The position numbers and the translations under genes were made by a program. A stretch of 64,000 nucleotides of DNA, from contig VZRN01000631.1 in the NCBI GenBank assembly GCA_013397935.1, forward strand, positions 820,477-884,476. Reading direction: 5' to 3'. Source of the stretch: Dasyornis broadbenti (Eukaryota; Chordata; Aves; Passeriformes; Dasyornithidae). The notes beneath the pieces were generated by a model, which was not told where the DNA came from, made no database searches, and saw nothing but the letters and a program-made list of their open reading frames with translations. Numbering within the stretch: position 1 is the first letter of the stretch; the number at the start of each line of letters is the position of its first letter. This document shows, piece by piece, positions 1 to 12,108 of this stretch.

Positions 1-3000
1 CTTAAAGCAACCAACACCACAAAAGTACAGGCCTGTTGAGCATTAGCTTTTTCAGGATAATGCTTGTTAAAGCAACAGGCTGACCCAGGCTTGCCACTCT
101 TTGACAGGGTCCTGCTGGAGGTTTTCTGAAGTGCTGAGCTTATGCTTCTTAGCATCAAGTCTCCAGCAATTCCTAAAAATAACATCTCCAAGCCCGCTCA
201 GCCTTGGCACTGAAGGGGCCTAAGCCGTATCACTGTGGAAGAGCACTGTGATACAGTTTCACTGACTCAAACATCAACCCCGCAGCTCCCTGCTCAGCCA
301 AGTGGCCCTTTGAGAAAGACACCACATCTTGACCGGAATACAGAAGAACAGATGAAACCACAGCGGGAGAATCTAGTGCTGGATTTCGTTTGCAAGTCCC
401 CAGAAGTGCCTGAGAGTTGCCGGAAAACAGCATCTGGCAGTTTATTCTGTTCAAGGCAATCAGGTAAAACCCAATGAAATCAGTCCTTTTGGGATGTACA
501 AGTTCCCACAAACCCTCAGCCAGATGACCCTGAGATGCCCTTACAGACTCATCAGCAATTCAGCAGCAGCCAGAACAAGGAGGAAATCGGGGCCTTATTA
601 GAGACCAGCCAAAGCAAAACAAACCAAACACTTGGTTGCCACTGCCAAAAATTTGCTTTCACAAGTCAGGAATCCTGATCATGCAGCTGCCTCACTTGCC
701 CCTCATTTGCCCACATCCGCTGAGTTTACAAATGAACCTATTAGAAGGCATGAATTTCTATTTTATTTGCCAGGGGGAAGGATGGTAACAAAAGGAGGCT
801 GTGAGTGAATGAATATGCCAGCGCTCCTTTTGGTTTTACTGGCATGTCATTATATTGCAAAAATAGAACTTGATTTTTAAGATAAACAGAGCATAATATG
901 GAGGTTTCAGTGTAAACAAAGGATTGTACATGTGGTGGTATGATACAAAATTTCATGATCAAGAAATTTCTCATTCAGCTTGTCCAATCAGCCAGAACAA
1001 ACTTGCAGGCAGTAGACTTTAATTATAATTGCATCTAATTGATTCTTTTTCCTTCTTTTTTTAAAATCTGTGGTATTGTGGCTCTGCATCAACAGTAGCT
1101 CTTGACACAAGAATGCACATTAGGGACTCCAGGGTAGGAAACTGAAAGAGCCATATGAGTAACCATCTCATACCCACTACATCGGTTACTCACTATTTAT
1201 TTTCCTTCAGAAATGTTCTGAGAAATCAGCAAACCGAGCCCTGAATTTGGAGAGCCGGCTCCGTCCTGCCTTTGAGGGGAGCCCCTGTCCACGCAGGGAA
1301 CATGCAGGGAAGCTGGGCCCCAGAGCCTACAAGGGCAGCTGAGTCATGAGTTCTTAAATTGCTGCTAAAACTGAGAGTCAAGCAGTGCTGGCCACAGCCA
1401 GATACCCAGATAATTCCCCTGGGAAAATCATCAAGAGAAAGAGAGGCACCTTCAGGCTTATACAACAGATAAATGGGGATTTTCAAAAATCTAATGCAGA
1501 AAATGTGGGCACCAGTCATAAGTTCACATCCTTTTCTCAAGCAATCTCTGCATGACTTATTCGAGGCAGTACAAAGTCCTTGTGGCAGATCAAAATTGTA
1601 TCCAGATCGCTTGACTCAGCCCTATCCTTCCCTTAGGCACATTGGCTAACGTGTCCAGCAATGGATAAATGAATTGGGATTCTAAACCACCGTTTCAAAG
1701 GATTTTGGCTTTACATTGCATTAAAACAATGGAATATAGGTTCTTATTTCACTTAGTCATTTTTGAAAATAAACAAGAGGGTCACCAAGGATCATGCTAA
1801 AAATACAATTATGCTTTTTGCAAATATTTAAGGCTTGCTATCTGCACATGCTGTGTCAGTGTCTTGATCTCTGCGTGCATGAAGATGGCACTCAGAATTC
1901 ACACAGCCTGCTGGTGTTTCTGTCTGGCCTTGCTAACTGGTCCCCAACCAGTTAACGCTGCCTTTTTAAGGAGAGTTTTCTAAAAGCCCATGAAAAACAA
2001 TAGACATTGGGAATCAGATTTTGGCTTCATCAAATGGCACTATGTAAAAAAGAAAAAAAACAAACCCAAACCAGGACTCTCAACAAAGATGTCAGTGACT
2101 CAACAGCTCTCAGTAACCACTGCAAAATAAACATTAGGCAGTAATTGCTATGTAGGGGTTGAGCATCTGCTAAGAGGAACCATATTTTCATTAGAACGAT
2201 GATTCTAACAGAGTAATCTATCCCCAGCAGAAATATGGCTGAAGGGCAATAATCCAAACGCGGAGTGAGCTGATACACAGCAGTGCCCCCTCGTACACCA
2301 AACACTCCGAGCTCCACTGGAGAAATCACGGAAGGTGTTGTTTTGGAAGAAGATGTTTGACAATAAAAGGCAGTATTTAAAGCCAGCAGCTTTCTGGTTC
2401 CTTGTGTGGTATCATGTCCCCCAAAGCAAATGGCTCCGAGGGTACCTTTTTACATGGGGTTTGGCCCACAGCAGACAGAGGCTGCCCAGTGCCAAACCAA
2501 TACTGAAACTTAACATGCTGAAAACCCCTCTCAGCAGGAATTATTAGCCAGGATTAATCCATAAATGTACTCAGTACTGTGCCAGGAAGCTAGTGTGGTC
2601 TGGTGAGATGTCTCTGCCACATGCTGAAGTGGGAGCCTTTGGAATAAACCCAACCTAAACTAGGCCTCACTGATAGTGAGACCCTGCTTGTCGTCTTTGA
2701 ACCAAACATTCCTGGGAAAACACACTCTGTTTGGGAGCTCAAACTCCTAAAAGAAAGCTCCTTTTGATGGTAAAGCTGTGGCAAACTGGAGGAGTGTTTT
2801 CTCTCCGCCATAATCTTGGATAATAGAGCCAGTTTTCTAGACAGAGCTGAGCTTTGGGAATCGGCTATTCCTGTCAGACCCGGATTCCTCGCAGCAAGAA
2901 TGCTTGCAATCCGTGTGACTCTCTGTCCCAGGACAGTATGGCTGTGTAAACAGAAGGCTACAGTGGGATTATACTGAAATTTCACATCCTACTCTCCCAG

Positions 3001-3685
3001 CAAGACCAGCCTCCAAAGCCCGGGCTCTCTATTTTTACCTGTTGTGGGACAGAGCAGTGTTATGAGGGAAATACGGCTCGAGCATAGGGAAATCACTGTA
3101 CTGCTCCCTGCATGGCAAGAGGAAAGGGTGCAAGTCTAAACCAGGTTTATCAAACAGTGCCTTTTCTTATTCTTATAATGTGTTGTCTACAAGAACATGG
3201 CACACTGGATATATCCAGGTGCTAAGCCAAGTCTGGAAAGCAACCCAAGTTTTCCATACCTGCTGGAGTACCTAAAGCAGTGCAGACTGTCTTTCAGAAA
3301 TGCTGAGAACTCTCAGATCCCACTGGAGCAAAAAGGCAGAGCCAATAATAGCCAGGCTGAACAAACAACTACTGAAACCCGTGTCTCTGCACAATTAGAC
3401 TCCTAAATGTCTTAGAAAAATCTGCTTCATGCTGCCAAAACTCGAGCACTTGTTTTTGCAAACTTAATGACAGAATTGTAGCATTTACACAATTGTATAA
3501 ACAACATCAGCACTAGATTTCAAAATCAGCATCTTACAGGCTACCAGTTTTTCAGTCTTCCCTATACTTCTTCAATATATATACAATTTAAAAGGTTAAT
3601 TTATGCTTGCTAGCATAAACACCATTATTACATTTGAGCTCTTGTCTCCATCCATACCTCTGACCAAACAATACTTGTATACCTC
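1..3685. other. Unique non-coding stretch
   Basis: I see no gene, recognisable repeat or RNA here. Open frames at 230-511, 1226-1540 and 2590-2985 (minus strand) reach at most 131 codons. They match no family I know and lack convincing splice signals at their edges. Base composition is ordinary AT-rich vertebrate intergenic or intronic DNA without CpG enrichment. Confidence 0.6.
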
Positions 3686-3701
3686 ACTTCCAATTGGAAG
3701 T
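3686..3701. promoter_or_regulatory. 16-bp perfect palindrome with two ETS-type cores
   Basis: The sequence ACTTCCAATTGGAAGT is its own reverse complement. Each half is a GGAAGT/ACTTCC hexamer, which fits the known ETS-family core GGAA with a favourable T after GGAAG. The palindrome is seen directly. A role as a paired ETS site is inference, and a chance palindrome is possible. Confidence 0.2.
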
Positions 3702-3983
3702 ACCGAATTATTTTCTGGAATTTCAGTCTAGAACAAAACTAGGTTTTAGCAAACAAGGGATTTTTTTAGGCTGGCTATGAAATATCATTTGCAGCATACT
3801 CTAGAAAGAAAAACAGTGGAACTTGACAAGTGCAGCTCATAGAGGAGATAGGAGCTGATAGATGACAACTGCTGCAGCTTTTAATATCACTTTATCAGTC
3901 ATGACACAAGCGATTTCTGATGTGGAGTGATCCTTATAATTCCTCTCAGATGCTGATAAATCCAGCTGGCTGGAGAACTAAAA

Positions 3984-4031
3984 GTCCTGATCCAAAGTCC
4001 CTTAAAGAAACAGGCTTTAGAGAGTAACTCA
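3984..4031. repeat. Possible ancient amniote interspersed repeat relic
   Basis: The string around 'cctgatccaaagtcc', followed by an A-rich link, resembles a short palindromic repeat that I recall being scattered in bird and turtle genomes (a 'cctgatccaaagcccattg'-type sequence). The match is short and diverged. I cannot name the family, and it may be chance. Confidence 0.25.
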
Positions 4032-6054
4032 ATAAAAATCCCCACCCCAGGCTGCCTGTCAGTGGAAAAAACAAAGAAGAGAGAATCCGAAGGGCAGTTA
4101 AGCAGCCAATTTCACTGAAATGTCAAGGATTTTGATCCCTGCACCCCTTTTATAACACTGGAAACCTCCTAGTTCCTATTAAAATGTCATGAAGGAAAAG
4201 AAGGCTTTGGGATGAAATCTGGCCTGCATGGAATAAGACACCATATAAACACACAAGAAGGAGGCAGCCCCTTCCCTGCGAAGTTTACAACATAACTGGA
4301 AACAGTGGAGCTGGATACAGCACAAGGAAAGAGTGAGGTGAGATTGGCCCCGGCAAAGAACATCAGCTGCCTCCCCTCTCCTCTGCAGGAGCTCCAGAAA
4401 GTTGCCAGAGCATGAAACCTCCCCATTTCACCTGAGAGGAGCAAATCACAGCTTGCCAAAAACAAACCAGCCTTTAACCTTTCCAGTCTTTTAACCTTTC
4501 CATAAACTGTGCTTGTTTTCCCGTGCGAACAATGGCCTTATTGTTTGACTTAAAATATAGTACGTGACCTGTGATGTTAGGAAATGAATGAATTGTTGTG
4601 TTGTCAACAGTTACTTTTTTTCCATGCCTCCCCTATATCTAGGAATTTCTTTCCACGTACTTTAGTTTTAAGGAAAACACAACACTTCTGAGCAGGCCAC
4701 TGATACCTCAAGCTGACAAGTTATAGCAGGGAAATTATATGACACAGATTTTGAGTAATTGAGAAACTCCTAATCTCAGCCTGCTTTTCAAACGAATTCT
4801 CTCCAATTTAGGCATGTACCATTAATTTTCAAGAGTTTACATTGCCCAGAAACTCTGATTTCAGACACACAGCAGGCACTTTACTAAACCTGGCTACATA
4901 TTAAAATGCCAGAATAGAAGCAGAGCTCTTCTGAACATCTGGCCAGACTGTGGGTATGTGACTCAAGATGACTGCATGAGAAAATACAGGGTAGGTAAGA
5001 GAGCAACAAAAGATTAGGAAGAAAAATTCAGACACTCATTCAATATCAGACATGAAGTCCATCTTCAAACACTCATTGCTTACTACAAGCTCATTTAAAT
5101 TTGGAAAATTTCCAAAACTGTTATGGCAAAGATGAAGATAAAGTAGGGTTTTTACATAGAGCGGAGAAGGTATCCAAAGCATCCATCTTCTCAAGGATAA
5201 GAGACAACAGTGTAATGATTAAGGAAGAAAAACCTATGAAAAGGGATCCTTAGAGTTCAAAGAAGCTTTTAAAAAGAAATTCAGAAACAATATGAAACAT
5301 CCCTTAGGCAATTACATATCAGTCACTAGATCAGAAAACTTCAATCAGCTTGGGAAAGGAAAGATTCTCACCGTTGTGAGACCCACTGGACATCGAATGG
5401 ACCTGTGAACGTATGTTTACGTAAAGGAAGTATTTTCACAGGTTGGACTTGTTCTGAAATGAAAGGACAGGTGTGGAAGCTCCACATGTAAATGTACATT
5501 TTGTGGGCCAAAGTGCTGTGTGACAAAGCTGATTGTAGACCTCATTGCCCATTTTAGCCAACAGCATCATAGCCTGAGCCAGCTTTCATTTTATTATATA
5601 TTGCCTTGAGAGAGTTTAAATTTAGGAGAAGAATCTTTTTTGGCTGCTTTTGGTCAGCAGTCTCCCTTCAGCCACTGCTTCCATGAGCTCCTGGGAAATG
5701 ACTAAAAATATTCATCTGATTGCTCTTTTGTGGGATATGCTTATGTATCACAGCAATGTGAAAGGGATACTACTTCAATGATATAATGCATATTTTAATC
5801 ACAGGGTAAGGAATTATTACCCTACAGCTCTGAGAGTTTAACTTACAAAATTCTATGTGAGTCCCTCAGGGGTAGGTCAAGAAGCGTAAGGCACACCCCT
5901 AACGTACTACCTTCAGAAAACCAATATGAATGTATCTTAAATTTGATAGAAATAGAAATAATCTGAAAAGAAAGAATATCAAAAGAGAAGAGGAATTTCT
6001 CCCAAATAAGAACCCCTGTGAGCTAACAAAAATGACATTTCCATGTTTTTCACC
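4032..6054. other. Unique non-coding stretch
   Basis: No gene or repeat is recognised. The region is AT-rich. A minus-strand open frame at 4187-4465 (92 codons) has no recognisable domain and looks like chance. Confidence 0.6.
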
Positions 6055-6060
6055 AAAAAA

Positions 6061-6092
<32 letters not shown>

Positions 6093-6120
6093 GAAAAAAA
6101 AGGAAGGAGGGGAAAAGAAA
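6055..6120. repeat. Uninterrupted purine tract: (A)15, (GAA)7, mixed A/G
   Basis: All bases from 6055 to 6120 are purines. The tract has 15 A, seven perfect GAA triplets at 6070-6090, then A-rich and GGAAGGAGGGG sequence. It produces meaningless lysine/arginine or phenylalanine runs in overlapping open frames. Long purine tracts with GAA triplets can form triplex DNA and often vary in length. No host element is visible around it. Confidence 0.9.
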
Positions 6121-6141
6121 TCGTTCCACATAATGCAACAG

Positions 6142-6216
6142 CTCCTCAGTTAATGTAAACTGGCGCCAGCTCATTGAAGTCAATGGAGCTACAGTGATAC
6201 GGACCAGCTGAGGATG
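6142..6216. repeat. Ancient palindromic interspersed repeat (unnamed, MITE-like)
   Basis: The segment is an imperfect palindrome centred at 6178/6179. The core 'cattga-ag-tcaatg' is self-complementary. Outward, 'cctcag' on the left pairs with 'ctgagg' on the right, with diverged sequence between. The right half closely matches a sequence I recall as dispersed in bird and turtle genomes ('caatggagctac...accagctgaggat'). I cannot give its library name. The palindromic form suggests a relic of a non-autonomous DNA element, but this is inference. Confidence 0.5.
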
Positions 6217-7846
6217 GGGTTCTGAATCTGTAGGCATTTGGCATAATGCCAGCCTCTGTCTGCATACAGACTAGTATTGTGTATGTAAACACTGTCTGAC
6301 TCTCTAAAAACCATAATTTTTTAAGAATGCTTTCTAGTGCTGGTGAATTTGTCGTGTAAAACAAATCGCGGACTCCCTGTGTTCGGTGCCTCCATCCGAG
6401 CAGCAGATCCTGGCAGCCCTGCATGGGCTCTGGGTTTTGCTCACCAAATTCCACCAAGCTAAGGGACGGCTCGCTCAAAGCACAAATCAGACCAGAGCCC
6501 AAAAGAACAGCTGCATCCTCTGTCCTGAATAATAAAATTTTAACATTTCATGCTGGCACTGCTGTGTGAAGGGTAAATGGTGTGTGAGGAAGTAAAGGGA
6601 GGTGGTTAAGCTGCACCCCACTAAGAGCCACCAGGACTTCCAGATTCCTCTCTCCACCTCCAGTCATTATTATATCCTCTCACCATAGACTAATACTTTA
6701 TTGTTTTCCTAGACTAAAGTCACTCCTTCCCCATAGTGAATAAGAAAAATCTTTGGCCATAGCTCGCCAGCTCCCTACACCTGTTTTGGGAAGGGAAGAG
6801 ACAGGGTCCAGACCTATTTAATCCCTTAAACAGGGATGTTTTCCTCTGGTGTTGCATTACATATCTTACCTACCAATCTGCGGTTCAGGATAGACTTCTG
6901 TTCCTCACCAGTGTAATACAAATTTTTAAACAAATGTGTTCAAAAAGAAGCACCTTGTGAGATGTCAGTCTTGGGAGCTCACTGCCTCTAGAGCATCCAT
7001 TTTACTGTTTCCAAATGGGACACCACAATAAAGGAATAAAAGGTCTCTGGAATCTTGCTCTTAACCCATAAACACTCTTTACATAAGCCATACTAAGCTA
7101 AAAGGAAACAGAATTTTTCGGTTGCCAGTTATTCAATTTATTTGCATGAACACGTAAAACAAAGGAAGAAAAAGCTCGTGTTTTTTTCTAAGTTCATGAC
7201 GGGTGCTCATTTGAGACAGATAGAAATGTCTGAAAACAAAGGTGCTTGGCAACAATAAGATCAGAGACAGAATCCCAGCTGGACTTGGTTTCCAATTAGT
7301 TTTATCAATATGTTGTACAAGCAGTGCAGATTTCCGTGAGGGTATACAAACCTGAACAAGATCGATACATCTCTTTCTATACTGACTGTCCAGTTCTTCT
7401 ACTCATTTCAATGAAGTCATTAGGATTTATACCCAAAACTGTGCTTTTAAGTCAGATGTGTTCCAAGATTTGCTTTTTAAGTCACAGTTCTTGGAGGGAA
7501 GAATGAGTTTTTAATCCTTATCTGTGTGCCAGATTTAATAAACACATCTGCAACAGACTGCTAACACAACTTCTTAAAATATTTGGGTAGAATCTATGCC
7601 CACTTAAATATACTCTGTCATTTATCCAATAAAATGTAATTAGAAAAACAACAAATTCACCTGATTTATGAAATATTTACATCTCATTTTAGGACCAAAA
7701 CCAAATATAATTAATAACTATAAAAACAAGGGCTAGGAAACCACCACCGTTTTGTCATACTTTTATTTGTTGACAGTGGTTTTGCTTAATAGAAACATGT
7801 GGCCTGTGAAGAGGAGGGGTGATTGTTTTTGGGTCTGATTCTTTTA
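6217..7846. other. Unique non-coding stretch
   Basis: No gene is recognised. The minus-strand open frame at 6146-6502 (118 codons) overlaps the palindromic repeat just upstream and shows no domain. A short 'tttcaatgaagtca' motif near 7407 recalls the same old repeat family but is too short to call. Confidence 0.55.
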
Positions 7847-7875
7847 TTTGTTTGTTTGTTTTGGGGTTTTTTTTT
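7847..7875. repeat. Short (TTTG)n and T-rich low-complexity tract
   Basis: Three to four TTTG units run into GGGG and a run of nine T. This is simple low-complexity sequence with no associated element. Confidence 0.75.
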
Positions 7876-8271
7876 GAGATCACAGATAATGAAGGGAGAA
7901 AAAGTTAACAATAACGAACAAGAGATTCCACCAAGAATTCAAACCAACCAGAACTGAAATCTGTTTTGATTGGAAATGAGGAAACGGAAGTGGGTGCTCA
8001 GATCCAGATCTAAATTAGGTTTAGCCAGTGGTTTGGGGTTTGGTTTCATGACCAAGTCAGGGATGGGGTTCTCATACAGACCTGATGATGATGAAACCTT
8101 CTAAACCTAAATTGTGTAACATGAAACCTTGTAACCTGCTGTCTTGAGACTTTGGTTCCCAAGACTGGAAATCTTCGTATAGTTAGGGCTGGTTGACTGA
8201 CACCACCTTCTTCTTGTATCTTTTGGAATCGGTTCTTGAAATTTCTTTCCCTCAGTCACTGTTTTCCATGC

Positions 8272-8341
8272 TCATAGAATCATCAAGTTTGGAAGAGACC
8301 TCTAAGATCAAGACCCACCATTAACCCAGCGCTACCACTGG
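8272..8341 (-). mobile_element. CR1 LINE 3'-end fragment
   Basis: The plus strand starts with the inverted CR1 tail 'tcatagaatcatcaag' and continues 'tttggaagagacctctaagatca' and 'accattaacccagcgctaccactgg'. This matches the 3' untranslated end of avian CR1 read on the minus strand. Only the last 70 or so bases remain, the usual 5' truncation for CR1. A short internal deletion has removed part of the 'tccagtccaacc' block. No coding part survives. Confidence 0.85.
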
Positions 8342-9133
8342 AATGTGATGCACAGGAAGAACCTCTTACTAAAAACCTGACATTTGCAACTGATATTCCG
8401 AATGTTTTAACTGAACTTTAACCATTTTGGCCTGCACGCAAAAGAATTACTGCTCAATGTTTTCTGTGCCTCAGGTTTCACCAGCAAGGTCTATCCAGCC
8501 TTTTCATTCACAAGTGGGGCTGAAGGGCAGAAGTAGTTCTAAGCAGTCAAAGCAAAGTCAGGGATCTTTTAAGAAATCCTGACCCTTGTAAGTCCATGCT
8601 GCCAGAAGGGATGGAGGCAAGAGTGCAGAGACCACTGGTGGCATGGTAGGGACACTCTCTTACCATTGACAGAAAATTATGGAGACAAAGGGAGGTCCCC
8701 AATGACTGAAGAAAGGCAAATGTTTGACCCATTTTCAGAGACAGTAACTAACGGAGATGACCTCAAATCCTTGATGCAGTCAGCCCTTTATTGGAACACT
8801 TTACAGGACTCTGCAGGGCAGCTCTGCTTCCCAGCTCCTTATCGTCCATGCTACAGAACTCTCTTGACTGCACCGATCCATAACAGTGGCAACATCAATT
8901 TAAAAAGGGCACAAAACATGCCACCAAGACCAGGAGTGTGAGTGAAGACAGTCTGCTCCCAGATCAGATGATCCAAGTCTGTACTGCTGCCACTGGCTGT
9001 TAATTCAGTGTTCAGAAGCCACAGCATCTGTGTAGCCCCACAATCTAGAGTGCGGAATTATTTCTATAAATGGAAGCAGTTATGCTGGTAATTGTTGTCT
9101 TTGGGTCAAAGTAAGATGTGAAAAGATGTGCTT
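8342..9133. other. Unique non-coding stretch
   Basis: No gene or repeat is recognised. The plus-strand open frame at 8666-8941 (91 codons) has no identifiable domain. Confidence 0.55.
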
Positions 9134-9177
9134 AAAGCAAAATTCACCCCTTTACTAAAGCAAAATTCACCCCTTTT
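9134..9177. repeat. Two-copy 23-bp tandem duplication
   Basis: The 20-base word 'aaagcaaaattcaccccttt' occurs at 9134-9153 and again, identically, at 9157-9176. This gives a 23-bp period with the copies head to tail. The perfect identity suggests a recent local slippage or duplication event. Confidence 0.9.
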
Positions 9178-9227
9178 CCAACAAATAAACACTGCCTTTG
9201 CAATAGATCCAGCTCTTTTTTCTCTCC

Positions 9228-9318
9228 GTATATGTATATGTACATACATACATACATTCATGTATACATGTATTTCTTTTATATATACATATATATATAT
9301 ACACACACACACACACAC
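9228..9318. repeat. Compound TATG/CATA, AT and (AC)9 microsatellite
   Basis: The tract consists of TATG and CATA tetranucleotides, then TATA dinucleotides, then nine perfect AC units at 9301-9318. It is interrupted by 'ttcatg' and 'tatttctttt'. It creates low-complexity open frames on both strands that should not be read as genes. It is probably polymorphic. Confidence 0.95.
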
Positions 9319-9427
9319 TCCCCTCTCCATATAAGGTTTTGGTAAATACAAACTGGATTTGACTCGGAAGGGAAAGAGACAGTTTAATTTTAATAGGCCA
9401 AGCACACATATCAGACAAAATGAAAGG

Positions 9428-9440
9428 AAAAAAAAAAAAA
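9428..9440. repeat. A13 homopolymer
   Basis: Thirteen A in a row with no recognisable retroposed sequence upstream. Confidence 0.8.
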
Positions 9441-9819
9441 TCCCAAACTAAGACCATGTAAGGTATGTATCAACCAGTTCTGAAAAAGGTTCCCACTGGA
9501 ATTATTCCAGACTAAAACAATGAGTCATCCCCTAAGGAATCCTGTCCTCACATGAAATATATAAATCATTGTCCATTTTGGAAGGATTATGCCAATAGCA
9601 CATATCATTAAAATGTTATTTCTTTTAATAGTGCTAAGAAAAAATCCAGCATTTTGTTCCATAGATCCTGATTTGCAATGTTACCAGGAGTCTCACCACA
9701 GTCCCCCAGGGACAGAGTCACAAGGACATTTAGTTCTTGCACAGTCAATGTATGTTCCCATATGCCTCAGCAAATCTGGGCAAATGCAAACAGGACTCCA
9801 GCTTTTAGAAGTTCCCTCC

Positions 9820-9853
9820 TTTTTTTTGTTTTCTTTCAGTTTTTTTTTTTTTT
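9820..9853. repeat. T-rich tract (T8 ... T14)
   Basis: Eight T and fourteen T are separated by 'gttttctttcag'. The first part, with its CAG, looks like a splice acceptor, but no coding frame with a plausible donor follows. Confidence 0.8.
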
Positions 9854-11282
9854 AATTCCATGAGACAGAAAAGTTCTGTGAGGTAGTCGTGGTAGAACAA
9901 AAAAGAACAGAACATCCTAATGCGATGCCCAAAAATCTCAGTGCTTGACTTACAACATAAGCAGTTTCATGACTTCTCAAATTAGAATTTGTGTATCTTT
10001 TATAGTGTTGGTATAGATATTACTGAACTTTTGCTGTTTGCCGGGGAGGACTAAAAGGTGATGTGCTACTTAAGGGAAAAAAATAAGGCTGAAAAGTCTT
10101 AATGGAAACCATAAAATTCATGGCATAAAAGTCGGGGTAGATAGAAAGAGCTCATTGTGTGACATTCCGAAAGAACAGGGTTTGGTTTCTATCGAGTGTT
10201 TCCTATTAGAAATGTAGAATGACAAACACAATTTTCAGTGCATGGTTTTGAAGAAAGGCCTCTCATGTGACACTGAAATATCATACAGATAAATCAATTG
10301 CTACTCCTACACATAATCTGTTCTTCACAACTCCCAAATGCTTCACTCCAAGTGCCACTGAACTGCATATTGTATAAATACATGCCCTCGCTAAAGATGT
10401 CTTGTAACTCCAGCTGGAATGACTGGTCCCTACCTTCCACGGCAAGAGAAATAGAACAGGGATTCTCCATTTTCAAATGGGAACTCACTCATCTACATAG
10501 TTAATGAAGACATCTTTAGCATTTCTTTTCTTTGAGGCATTTTTCTCTGGAAATGTCCTCCACGGTCTCAGCCAAGGGTTCACAATGCAGCCTCACAAAG
10601 CAGCAGCACCATTTTATTTTGCACCCCATAGAGACAGTGGCCGTTAGTCACAGTCAGAGCCACGGTTATACCACTCCTCAGGCATCTGGGACATGCAAGA
10701 AGGGAACTGGTGAGCACTGACAACACTGCTTAGTCACTGCTGCTTCGTTCTGGCCCTGCCCTGACCAGTTACCTCACTGGAAATGTATGGTTTAGATGCT
10801 GAGGTCAGCATTTGAAAGGTGTCCTACCGCAGTTCCTATGAAGCTGAAGAAACACAGTCTCTCTCTTTGGTCAAGTCTGTAAGCACACATGCTACAAAGT
10901 CCCGATGTCACAGAGGAATTTGTTCTTTTTTATGATTAAATACATATGAACAATTGAAATAATCATGAAAAAGGTTATTTGGGATTTATATATTTTTTTT
11001 AAGTTACCTAAACAAACATTATAAATATGGTGTGCTGGAACAGATAAGTAACTTTTTTTCCAAACCTATCAATTTTGTTTTATTGTCCCAAACCAAGCTA
11101 TAATTCTATGGTACATTCAGGAGCATAAAACGAATCGTGGGACTCTGAGGAGGAAAAAGTTTAGTAATGAGCTTTGCAGTCAAACCAACCACTCCTCATC
11201 AGCCCAAAAATAGTTCCGTCTTTACAATCTATTTTTTGTGATTTGCTTTAACTTATACAGACTGCTACTACTGCTTCCCTTG
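9854..11282. other. Unique non-coding stretch
   Basis: No gene, RNA or repeat is recognised beyond short T runs near 10990. Open frames at 10294-10504 on both strands are under 70 codons and featureless. Confidence 0.55.
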
Positions 11283-11385
11283 GGAGAACATACCACAACA
11301 GCTTTCACCACCGGGAACGTTTTCCTGACATCCAGTCTAAATATGCCTTTTCCCTAGTTTTACCCCATTAGTTCTAATTAAAACT
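11283..11385 (-). mobile_element. Old, diverged CR1-like LINE relic
   Basis: The stretch 'caccaccgggaacgttttcc', then 'tgacatccagtctaaatatg', then 'ttttaccccattagttcta' follows, in order, the conserved 3' region of CR1-type LINEs on the opposite strand ('...aaggttttcctgatattcagtctaaa...ccattacttcta'). Divergence is much higher than in the other CR1 pieces of the window, so this is an old insertion. No tail is visible. Confidence 0.55.
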
Positions 11386-12108
11386 CCTCTGTATAAGGTG
11401 AAATCTGTTCAGTCTGGAGCGTTTGCATTCAGTTATTGCTCGTGGGCAGCTCGCTGTGCATCACTTCACACAGATCGGGATTGCTCCAGCTTTCATCAAG
11501 GAACCACATTTTAGACTTCTGTTAAAGACTTAAGTGCAAGCTGTTCTGGTAGCACAATATTTTGTAAAGCAAGAAATTTGAATTTCCGGTGCTGGGGACA
11601 GCAAATATTTGTCTTCTTCCATAATGTTCACATAAATTCTTCAATCGAGCATCTACTTTTCAAAACCATTATTGTGTTTACTGTATCTTTCTCTTTTCAT
11701 AATATGCAGAAAAAGAGAAAGACAGAACACAACTGATTTTTAACTTAACCATGAGCTATCCTCACAGATCCATTATTTGAGGTCAGCCATCATAAAGCTA
11801 GTCATTTTTTAAATATTTCAGCATTTAGGCACTGTGTTATCACTAGCAAAGTTTCAAAGATAACAACCTGAGCTATTGTTCTGCTCTATGTTCCTATTGA
11901 TAGGGAATGCACTAAGAGTAAAGCTGTGAGGTTGAAATATAGTTTTATATGCACTGTAGAAAATAGGTACTCAGATATATTTTGGCGCTGGACCAAAAAA
12001 AGTTAAAAAGAGATATCAAAGACTGAATGAGCAGTTTGACTGAGTCATCACAGCAGGACATGATCCACGACCACGGAAATCAAGGAAAAGATTCCCACTA
12101 ATGCCTAC
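11386..12108. other. Unique non-coding stretch
   Basis: Nothing recognisable was found. There is no open frame of note. Confidence 0.5.

Noticed and set aside
5899..6237. 112-codon minus-strand frame with a phenylalanine run
   Set aside because: The run comes from the purine/GAA tract at 6055-6120 and the frame also crosses a repeat. No protein feature remains.
9167..9457. Overlapping frames rich in Cys/Val and Ile/Tyr
   Set aside because: They are translations of the TA/CA microsatellite at 9228-9318.
9811..9840. Splice-acceptor-like pyrimidine tract ending in CAG
   Set aside because: It is followed by a T14 run and stop codons, with no exon-like frame or downstream donor.
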